18,193 bases of DNA from an uncultured Olsenella sp. (GTDB taxonomy: Bacteria > Actinomycetota > Coriobacteriia > Coriobacteriales > Atopobiaceae). The translations under genes were made by a program, and so were the position numbers. Location: positions 1 to 18,193 of the forward strand of contig CAUGFC010000028.1 in the NCBI GenBank assembly GCA_959598545.1, in the 5' to 3' direction. The notes beneath the pieces are model-generated. The model had not been told where the DNA came from. It did not search any database and was given only the letters and a program-made list of their open reading frames with translations. Positions 8,312 to 14,076 of the stretch are shown piece after piece; within the stretch, counting starts at the first letter, position 1; each line of letters opens with the position of its first letter.

Positions 8312-8721
8312 CCGCGGCTCACCCTCATGATGGTGTCACCCACCTGCACCTCGTCATCCTCGCGCAGGGTGACGGGCTGGTCGATGACGCGGCCGTTGAC
8401 CAGCGTTCCGTTGGTGGAGCCGAGGTCCTCGAGCACGAGGGCGGGGCCCTGCAGGGTCAGGCGCGCGTGGTTCGACGAGACGTAGGGCTCGTCGATGACG
8501 ATGTCGGAGGAGGGGGAGCGGCCGATGACGACCGGCCCCAGGATGTCGACGTGCAGGCCGCGGAGGGAGCGGACGCCCTTCTCGACGTCAACGGCCCAGA
8601 TGGCCGAGTCTCGACGCTGGCCGCGCACCAGGCCGACGCCCGTGCGCATGACGGCGAAGAGGAAGACGTAGAGGAGGACGACGAGAAGGACGCGCCCCGC
8701 GAACAGCACGAGGTCGATCAT
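8308..8721 (-). CDS. fhaB: Membrane-anchored FHA-domain protein (FhaB/FipA type)
   Basis: A 137-residue protein with one N-terminal TM helix (about residues 3-24, then RTGVGLVRGQ) and a C-terminal FHA phosphothreonine-binding domain (about 55-135). The FHA motifs visible are VIGRSPSSDI, VSSNHARL and LGSTNGTLVNG. In mycobacteria the homologue is phosphorylated by the PknA/PknB kinases and links signalling to division and wall synthesis. I chose the ATG at 8721 because it overlaps the fhaA stop as ATGA, matching the next two junctions, and because the protein then begins with the TM helix. A longer frame from 8790 would add 23 Pro/Arg-rich residues that are just fhaA read in another frame. Confidence 0.95.
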   Translation of the reverse strand: MIDLVLFAGRVLLVVLLYVFLFAVMRTGVGLVRGQRRDSAIWAVDVEKGVRSLRGLHVDILGPVVIGRSPSSDIVIDEPYVSSNHARLTLQGPALVLEDLGSTNGTLVNGRVIDQPVTLREDDEVQVGDTIMRVSRG

Positions 8722-9803
8722 CGCGGGTTCTCCCGGAACTCGAGGTTGGTGAGGCCGAGGGTGACGAGGTCGCCGTCGCGCAGGACGCACTCGCGGATGT
8801 CGACGTCGTTCACCAGCGTGCCGTTGGTCGAGCCGAGGTCGGAGATGTACCAGTCGCGCCCGTCGAAGGTGAGCTCCGCGTGACGGCGGGACACGTTGGG
8901 GTCGCGCAGGACGATCCCGGCCTGGGAGCGCTCGCGGCCGATGACGGTCGCGGGGGCCTTGCCGGTGTAGGTGCGCCCGGTCTGGCGGTCGATGAGCAGG
9001 CAGGTGGCGCCGACCGGCATGGAGCTCGCGTCGGGGACGGGGGAGCCGGCACCCGGCTGGGCGGCCGCGACGGCGGCGCCCGCGGAGACGGCGCTCATGC
9101 CCATGCCGGCCGCGACGGCGCGCGCGTCCACGAGCGGGACGCTGCGGCGCTGGGTCTGCGGGACGGGGATGGCGCCGGGGCCCTCGCCCGGCGCGACCAT
9201 CGGCGCCGGAGGTGCGACCGGGGTGACGGGCATGGGGGTGGACTCGGAGGCCGAGGCGACCGGGAGCGGGTCGACGTCGAGGCCGTCCAGGGGCGCGCGC
9301 GCCGGCTCGGGCGCGGGGACGGCGGCGGGTACGGGGCGCTTCTCGCCGCGCGGGCGGACCTGGGCGGCCGCGCCGCCGGCGCTGGAGTTGCCGGCGAGGA
9401 ACGCGCGCTCCTCCTCGCGCAGGCGCGCGAGGGTGCCCGCGTCGACGTTCTCCGCAAAGACGGCGAACTTGCCGGACTTGAGCGCCGGGTCGACCATGAA
9501 GCGCACGAGGGGGCTGCCCACGAAGGCGTAGCCCTTCTCCTGGGCCCGGGCCGTCACGAAGGAGGCCGTCTCGTAGGTGATCTGCTCGTAGAGCGGGCGC
9601 ATGAGAGAGTCATCGGTGGCGGAGACCAGGACGGTGTAGAGCGCGGGGGCGGTGTCCACGCCGTCGATCTCGTACGTCTCGTTCTCCATCTCGCGCACGG
9701 CGCGCTTGGCGAGCTTCTTGAACGAGAAGGGCTCCGTGTAGCCCTGGGGTGCCGCACCGAAGACCGACCCGATGCGCGCCTCGAAGTCACTCAGAAAACT
9801 CAT
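8718..9803 (-). CDS. fhaA: FhaA-like protein: DUF3662 domain, long linker, FHA domain
   Basis: A soluble 361-residue adaptor. The N-terminal DUF3662/FhaA domain (about 1-130) begins MSFLSDFEARIGSVFG, followed by an EPFSFKKLAKRAVREME helix region. A Pro/Ala-rich, low-complexity linker (about 140-265) leads to the FHA domain (about 268-361), with VIGRERSQAGI, VSRRHAEL and LGSTNGTLVND. The mycobacterial homologue binds phosphorylated kinases and the pseudokinase domain of MviN/MurJ, connecting PASTA-kinase signalling to lipid II export; that partner is not in this window. The start overlaps the end of the upstream kinase gene by 17 bases, and the stop overlaps the fhaB start by four. Confidence 0.95.
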   Translation of the reverse strand: MSFLSDFEARIGSVFGAAPQGYTEPFSFKKLAKRAVREMENETYEIDGVDTAPALYTVLVSATDDSLMRPLYEQITYETASFVTARAQEKGYAFVGSPLVRFMVDPALKSGKFAVFAENVDAGTLARLREEERAFLAGNSSAGGAAAQVRPRGEKRPVPAAVPAPEPARAPLDGLDVDPLPVASASESTPMPVTPVAPPAPMVAPGEGPGAIPVPQTQRRSVPLVDARAVAAGMGMSAVSAGAAVAAAQPGAGSPVPDASSMPVGATCLLIDRQTGRTYTGKAPATVIGRERSQAGIVLRDPNVSRRHAELTFDGRDWYISDLGSTNGTLVNDVDIRECVLRDGDLVTLGLTNLEFRENPR

Positions 9804-11553
9804 CAGTACCCTCGCCTTCCTGGTCCTCGTAGAGAGGGCCCCTCAGGACAGTCGCAACGCACAAAAGCACACCTAAGAGTACCGCAAGCACAACGCTCGG
9901 CCAGTCGAGGGCGGGCCATATACTGGTATTCTCCATGCTAGCTGCGAGAACGCAGGATGCCAGGAGGCAGTCGAGGCCCAGGAGCTGCCCGAGGACGCCG
10001 GCCGCGACCGAGCCGCGCCCGGTGAGGGCCGAGGCGACGATCCCGCAGGCCAGCGAACCTGCGAGCAGCAGCCAGAACGCCGGGGAGGTCAGCTCCGCGG
10101 CAAGGGCCCCGGAGAGCGGGGCCGCCGAGAAGGACGAAGCGGCCGCCGCGTGGAAGAGCGCGCCGGAGAGATACCCCAGTGCCGACGTGGCGGCGGCAGG
10201 CAGCGTCTCGAGCGCGTAGCCGGAGAGCGCCGCGCCGGCGACCGGGGACGGCAGGCACCAGGGCAGGAGCAGGGCGAGCGAGGAGAGCCGCTCGAAGCGA
10301 CCCGCGAGCGCCCACCAGGCAACGACCGACACCACCAGGAGCACGGCGAGAAAGACGGGGAGCGCCTCGCCGCCCGACCCGCTCGCGAGCGCGGCCGCCG
10401 CGGCGACGGCGGAGAGCGGGGCGGCGGCCGGGGGCCAGATCGCGGCGAGGGCGCAGGCGGCGAGCAGCACGCCCGTGGCGAGGGCGGGCTCGGCGGCGAG
10501 CCCGGCCACGTGGGGCAGCGTCAGCCGCAGCGCGGAGAAGGCGACGAGCGCGGTGAGCATCCGGGGCAGCAGGCCTTCGGGGAGCCGCAGGGGCCGGCGC
10601 TGCCGTCGGATGGCGGGGGATCGGACGGCGTCGTCCTCCTCGGCCTGGGACACGAGCGACTCGAGTGACTCCGCGCCCGCGGCGGGGTCGCCCAGGCAGG
10701 GGAGCAGGGCGTCCACGAACTCGAGGACGTCCGCGTCGCGCTGCGCCGGGGAGGGGGAGAGCTCGGCGACGAGGGCGGACTCGGCGTCCGGGCCAAGCTC
10801 GGGGCAGAGGCGCGCGAGCCTGCCCGGGCCGCGCTGGATCCGGCGCAGGGAGTCCTCCGCGCTTCTCGCCAGGAACGGGTCGTCCCCGGTGAGGGCCTGC
10901 CAGACCACCACGGCGAGGGAGAACACGTCCGTGCGCTCGTCCACCAGGGCGCCCTCGATCTGCTCGGGCGGCATGTAGCCCACCGTGCCGCCGCGCGCGT
11001 CGCCGTAGCCGGCGGCCGAGGCGAGCGTGGACATGCCGAAGTCGGCGAGCTTCACGGTGCCCTGCCGGTCGATCATGATGTTGGTTGGCTTGATGTCCAG
11101 GTGCAGCACGCGGTTCTCGTGCGCGAAGGCGAGCGCGCGGGCCACGCTCTGGAGCACGTGCGCGCACTCCTCGGGCGTGAGGCGGCCGCCCTCAACCCGG
11201 CCGAGCAGCTCGGCGAGGTTGAGGCCGTCCACGTACTCCATGACCAGGTAGGCGAAGATCCCGTCCGACTCAAAGTCGAAGACGGTGACGATGTTGGGGT
11301 GGCTGAGCATGCAGGCCGTGCGGGCCTCCGCGAGCGCCTCCTCGGCGGTGGTGCCCCAGTCGGCGAGCGGCATGCGCTTGATCGCCACACGCCGCTGGAG
11401 CCGCTTGTCCCAGCAGGTGCAGACGGTGCCGAAGCCGCCGTCTCCGCGGCGCTCGATCACGCGGTATCTGCCGAGAAGAGCCTCTTCGTGCGGGGTGTCC
11501 GCCGGCGTCAGGGGGGTGCTGCTCGCGCGCACCCGGGTGGGCGTGTCGCTCAC
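9787..11553 (-). CDS. Ser/Thr protein kinase with polytopic membrane C-terminus
   Basis: The 588-residue first gene of the operon. The kinase domain (about 28-285) has a GDGGFGTV glycine loop, Lys59 (VAIK), candidate alpha-C Glu76, HLDIKPTN with Asp153, DFG at 171-173 and GGTVGYMPPEQ (188-198). The usual HRD arginine is leucine, so this is a non-RD kinase, but every catalytic residue is present. A linker (about 290-330) leads into roughly six or seven hydrophobic, Ala/Leu-rich segments (about 330-572) and an acidic tail. There are no PASTA repeats. It may take the role of PknA, which is absent from its usual place before pknB; this is inference. The start is GTG with a strong AAGGAGGAG five bases upstream (ends four to five bases before). 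What the membrane tail senses is unknown. Confidence 0.93.
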   Translation of the reverse strand: MSDTPTRVRASSTPLTPADTPHEEALLGRYRVIERRGDGGFGTVCTCWDKRLQRRVAIKRMPLADWGTTAEEALAEARTACMLSHPNIVTVFDFESDGIFAYLVMEYVDGLNLAELLGRVEGGRLTPEECAHVLQSVARALAFAHENRVLHLDIKPTNIMIDRQGTVKLADFGMSTLASAAGYGDARGGTVGYMPPEQIEGALVDERTDVFSLAVVVWQALTGDDPFLARSAEDSLRRIQRGPGRLARLCPELGPDAESALVAELSPSPAQRDADVLEFVDALLPCLGDPAAGAESLESLVSQAEEDDAVRSPAIRRQRRPLRLPEGLLPRMLTALVAFSALRLTLPHVAGLAAEPALATGVLLAACALAAIWPPAAAPLSAVAAAAALASGSGGEALPVFLAVLLVVSVVAWWALAGRFERLSSLALLLPWCLPSPVAGAALSGYALETLPAAATSALGYLSGALFHAAAASSFSAAPLSGALAAELTSPAFWLLLAGSLACGIVASALTGRGSVAAGVLGQLLGLDCLLASCVLAASMENTSIWPALDWPSVVLAVLLGVLLCVATVLRGPLYEDQEGEGTDEFSE

Positions 11554-11598
11554 GGCTCCTCCTTGTTCGTTTGAGCTGCGTGTGGCCGTGTGGGCATC

Positions 11599-11604
11599 AT
11601 TCTA
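11599..11604 (-). promoter_or_regulatory. Candidate -10 of the kinase/cell-wall operon
   Basis: On the minus strand TAGAAT lies 46 bases before the GTG of the first kinase gene. The -35 region (TTTTCC or TTTCCC at 17-18 bp spacing) is weak. The same GCTAGAATG context precedes tRNA-Arg(CCT). It is the only plausible promoter I see for the six-gene operon. Confidence 0.4.
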
Positions 11605-11692
11605 GCGCTTGCGGGCGCGGAGGGAAAACCGCCGCCCGCGCCGCCGCGAGGTGGAAGGGCGGCAACGCGTAGTACCATGGCGTTGGCGGTAG

Positions 11693-11710
11693 TGGTTATG
11701 TCAACATGAA
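11693..11710 (+). promoter_or_regulatory. Candidate GntR operator upstream of gntR
   Basis: TGGTTATGTCAACATGA (11693-11709) matches 13 of 17 positions of the sequence at 12545-12561 ahead of the PTS operon. It forms an imperfect dyad GTTAT-N6-ATGAA that ends 11 bases before the gntR start. This fits autoregulation, but binding is inferred from the shared sequence only. Confidence 0.4.
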
Positions 11711-11721
11711 ATGGACGCCAG

Positions 11722-12444
11722 ATGAGCATTGAAGCACGCACCCCCCTCTACGTGCGTCTCGCCAACTCGATCGAACGCAACATCACGGACGGTGTCTGGA
11801 GGATGGGCTCCAAGATCCCCAGCGAGCGTGAGCTCATCGAGATGTACGGCATGAGTCGGATTACCGTGCGCAAGGCCATAGACGAGCTCGAGCGTCAGGG
11901 GCTGGTGGAGCGCATACAGGGGAAAGGCACCTTTGTCCTGAGCCGCGGCATCGTCCAGAACTTGGGGGGCGTGTACAGCTTCTCGCGTGAGATGGAGCGG
12001 CAGGGCAAGATTGCCTCCACGAGGCTGCTTGACCGGGGCGTTATCCCGGCGCCGCACAACATTGCCGCGAACCTCGGTCTCGCGGACGGCGCCCAGATCA
12101 TCTTCGTCAACCGCCTGCGCTGTGCCGACGCCGATGTCCCCATCATGTTTGAGCGGACGTACTTCTCGGCGGCGCGCTATCCCTTTGTGATGGACATCGA
12201 CCTTGATCATCGCTCGCTCTACCAGACGCTTGAGACAGACTATGGCGTAACGATTGACAAGGCACTCGAGCGCTTCAAAGCGTGTGCGATTACCCAAGAG
12301 GAAGGAGAGCTCCTCGGGTGTCGCGAGGGCCACTACGGCCTGTTGGTCAAGCGCGTCTCCTTCAGCGGCAGCAACCTGGTCTGCTACTCGTCGATCGTCT
12401 CCAAGGGCGACAGCTTCGAGTTCACGGTGATGCTCGAGTCCTAG
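11722..12444 (+). CDS. GntR-family (HutC/UTRA subfamily) transcriptional regulator
   Basis: A 240-residue DNA-binding repressor or activator. The winged helix (about 8-75) shows PLYVRLANSIERNI, GSKIPSERELIEMYGMSRITVRKAI (28-52, the recognition helix at its end), LVERIQGKGTFV and the rest of the wing. A UTRA effector-binding domain follows (about 95-238), with the typical FERTYF (143-148), SLYQTLETDYG and LLVKRVSF blocks. UTRA regulators usually bind a phosphorylated sugar or related metabolite. Position directly upstream of a PTS operon on the same strand makes that operon the likely target. The Shine-Dalgarno is poor, which suggests low expression. Base composition and T-ending codons are somewhat less GC-biased than in the neighbouring kinase operon. 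Confidence 0.95.
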   Translation: MSIEARTPLYVRLANSIERNITDGVWRMGSKIPSERELIEMYGMSRITVRKAIDELERQGLVERIQGKGTFVLSRGIVQNLGGVYSFSREMERQGKIASTRLLDRGVIPAPHNIAANLGLADGAQIIFVNRLRCADADVPIMFERTYFSAARYPFVMDIDLDHRSLYQTLETDYGVTIDKALERFKACAITQEEGELLGCREGHYGLLVKRVSFSGSNLVCYSSIVSKGDSFEFTVMLES

Positions 12445-12524
12445 GCTGCGCCTGCCGCTCGCGCCGCTTGCCGCCCGGATGGGTCCGCTGGCCGTCTTTG
12501 CCGGCGTCCATGTTTCCTCCACAG

Positions 12525-12554
12525 TTAACCTCGTGTTTAGCAACTGGTCATAAC
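12525..12554 (+). promoter_or_regulatory. Possible PTS operon promoter
   Basis: TTAACC (12525-12530) and CATAAC (12549-12554) with an 18-bp spacer, each a 4/6 match. The -10 lies inside the candidate operator, which would suit repression by the GntR protein. Weak on sequence alone. Confidence 0.3.
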
Positions 12555-12569
12555 GACATGACGTTATGA
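12545..12569 (+). promoter_or_regulatory. Candidate GntR operator before the PTS operon (two overlapping dyads)
   Basis: A perfect dyad GTCAT-N6-ATGAC spans 12547-12562. It overlaps a second perfect dyad, TCATAACG-N6-CGTTATGA, at 12548-12569. The site abuts the ribosome binding site of the EIIA gene and is related to the sequence at 11693-11710. An RNA hairpin in the leader is an alternative reading of the second dyad. Confidence 0.55.
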
Positions 12570-12580
12570 GGGGAGAAGAA

Positions 12581-13027
12581 ATGCTGGAGGAGCGGATGGT
12601 TGCCACTGATGTCAAGGCATCCACGTGGCGGCAGGCAGCACGTGCGGCGGGCCAGCTGTTGGTCAACGACGGAGCGGTGGAGCCGGCATACCTGGATGCC
12701 ATGGTTGCGTCCGTCGAGAAGTTTGGCCCGTATATGATTCCCGTTCCTGACGTCGCCTTCTTCCATGCGGCACCCGGAGAGCACGTTACGAGAAGCGCGC
12801 TTTCGTTCGTGACGCTGAGCGAGCCGGTGTTCTTCTCAGAGTTCGCGAACCAGCGAGTGCGTGCTGCCTTTGCTTTCGGCGCTGTTGACCAGGACTCCCA
12901 CTTCGGCATGCTCGCCAACGTGGTTGCCCTGTTGCAGGACGAGGAGTTTCTGAGGCTCGCCACGACCGGCGGTGGGCGCGAGGAGCTCATGGGAAGAATC
13001 CGGGCGGTGCTCGGAGACGAGGGTTAG
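12581..13027 (+). CDS. PTS EIIA component (mannitol/fructose/ascorbate-type EIIA)
   Basis: A cytoplasmic phosphocarrier of 148 residues that takes phosphate from HPr and passes it to EIIB. The phosphorylatable histidine is His62 in VAFFHAAPG, corresponding to the PHA motif of the family, and the second conserved histidine is His107 in DQDSHFGML. Length and layout match PTS_EIIA_2 proteins such as UlaC. The ATG at 12581 was chosen because GAGGGGAG (12568-12575) sits five bases ahead; an in-frame ATG at 12566 lies inside the palindrome and lacks a ribosome binding site. It is the first gene of a four-gene operon and is nine bases from the next start. Confidence 0.9.
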   Translation: MLEERMVATDVKASTWRQAARAAGQLLVNDGAVEPAYLDAMVASVEKFGPYMIPVPDVAFFHAAPGEHVTRSALSFVTLSEPVFFSEFANQRVRAAFAFGAVDQDSHFGMLANVVALLQDEEFLRLATTGGGREELMGRIRAVLGDEG

Positions 13028-13036
13028 GAGATGATG

Positions 13037-13771
13037 ATGAAGCAGGACGAGTACTACAAGGTCGTGACCGAGCAGCTTGCGTGTGAGGCCACAGAGGAGC
13101 ATGACAGCATCGAGCAGGCTGCCCAGTGGTGCGCAGATGCCGTCTGCAAGGGGCGTCTCATCCATGTGTTCGGCTGCGGACACTCCCAGATGTTTGCGAT
13201 GGAGGTCTTCTATAGGGCAGGTGGACTGGTGCCTGTCGACGCGATTCTCATTCCGCACATGGCGCTCTTTCCCAAAGCCAAGCTATCTACGCTGCAGGAG
13301 CGCGTCGAGGGGTTCTGCGACAAGGTCCTCCAGCAGCATGACACCTCGCCCGACGACGTGATGATCATCGTCTCCATTTCCGGACGCAACGCCGGCGTTG
13401 TGGACATGGCGCTTGAGGCCAAGAGAATCGGCATGAAGGTCGTGGCGCTCACCTCCCGTCAGTTCTCCGAGGGCGTGTCTTCGCGCCACTCTTCGGGCAA
13501 GAACCTCAAGGACGTGGCCGACTGCGTTATCGATATCAAGTGTGTGCTGGGCGACGCCTGCCTCTCCATCGAGGGGATGGATGCCAGCTTCTGTGGCACC
13601 TCGACGGTGCTGGGCATGTTTGTCATGGAGTCAATTGTGGCGCGCACGGTCGAGCTGTGCTCCGAGCGAGGGGTGGTTCCGCCGGTTTATGTCTCGAGCA
13701 ACCTGGACAAGGGTGACGCGATTAACGACGCCTACATCAAACAGTACGGCAAGCTCATAGAGTGCCTGTAG
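13037..13771 (+). CDS. SIS-domain protein, UPF0309-like
   Basis: A cytoplasmic protein of 244 residues with one sugar-isomerase (SIS_2) fold. Conserved blocks are VFGCGHSQMFAMEVFYRAGGLVPV (44-67), the phosphosugar-binding IIVSISGRNAG (110-120), ALTSRQFS, SRHSSGKNL (149-157), GDA and GTSTVLG, then PPVYVSSNLDKGD near the end. The pattern matches uncharacterised UPF0309 proteins, which resemble MurQ/GmhA-like SIS enzymes. It probably acts on the phosphosugar imported by the PTS proteins encoded around it, but the reaction is not known. Three consecutive ATGs occur at 13031, 13034 and 13037. AGGAG at 13026-13030 is correctly spaced only for the third, so I chose that start. Confidence 0.9.
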   Translation: MKQDEYYKVVTEQLACEATEEHDSIEQAAQWCADAVCKGRLIHVFGCGHSQMFAMEVFYRAGGLVPVDAILIPHMALFPKAKLSTLQERVEGFCDKVLQQHDTSPDDVMIIVSISGRNAGVVDMALEAKRIGMKVVALTSRQFSEGVSSRHSSGKNLKDVADCVIDIKCVLGDACLSIEGMDASFCGTSTVLGMFVMESIVARTVELCSERGVVPPVYVSSNLDKGDAINDAYIKQYGKLIECL

Positions 13772-13784
13772 AGAGGGGGAAGGG

Positions 13785-14066
13785 ATGCTGAAGATTATCA
13801 CGGTGTGCGGACTTGGAGTGGGCTCGTCGCTCATTATGAAGATGACGGCCCAGAGCGCCATGGACCAGCTTGGTGTCAAGTGCCAGATCGAGCACTGGGA
13901 TATGGGCACCGTCAACTCCAAGCCCTGTGACGTCATCGTCACCTCGAACGAGTTCAAGAAGAACTTCGAGGGGCAGGACAACGTCGTCTATGTCAACAAC
14001 TTCGTGGACGTGAACGAGATGAAAGAGAAGCTCGACGCGTACCTGACCGAACACAACCTTAAGTAG
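13785..14066 (+). CDS. PTS EIIB component (ascorbate/galactitol-type)
   Basis: A 93-residue cytoplasmic EIIB domain with the phospho-accepting Cys8 in the N-terminal P-loop-like VCGLGVGSSL. The following hydrophobic helix (LIMKMTAQSAM) and the DVIVTSNEF strand fit the lactose/cellobiose-like IIB fold used by ascorbate and galactitol permeases. It receives phosphate from the EIIA His and passes it to the sugar as it emerges from EIIC. A GGGGGAAGGG ribosome binding site precedes the ATG. It lies 13 bases after the SIS gene and 10 bases before the EIIC gene. Confidence 0.93.
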   Translation: MLKIITVCGLGVGSSLIMKMTAQSAMDQLGVKCQIEHWDMGTVNSKPCDVIVTSNEFKKNFEGQDNVVYVNNFVDVNEMKEKLDAYLTEHNLK

Positions 14067-14076
14067 GAGGTGCCCC

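Noticed and set aside
2099..8485. Very long plus-strand open frames (for example 2099-4261, 4095-7181, 7175-8485) opposite the cell-wall operon
   Set aside because: They are antisense to clear kinase, synthase and phosphatase genes, have repetitive Arg/Gly/Asp/Val composition typical of GC-rich shadow frames, and contain no recognisable domain.
8722..8790. Longer FhaB start adding 23 residues
   Set aside because: The extension is Pro/Arg-rich fhaA sequence in another frame. The ATG at 8721 forms the ATGA overlap seen at neighbouring junctions.
11611..11639. GC-rich hairpin between the kinase operon and gntR (GCGGGCG / CGCCCGC)
   Set aside because: No T-run on either side and it lies upstream of two divergent genes, so a terminator is unlikely. 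Its composition is ordinary for this GC content.
11706..11732. Eight-codon upstream frame overlapping the gntR start
   Set aside because: It has no ribosome binding site and its ATG is part of the dyad ACATGA, so chance is the simplest explanation.
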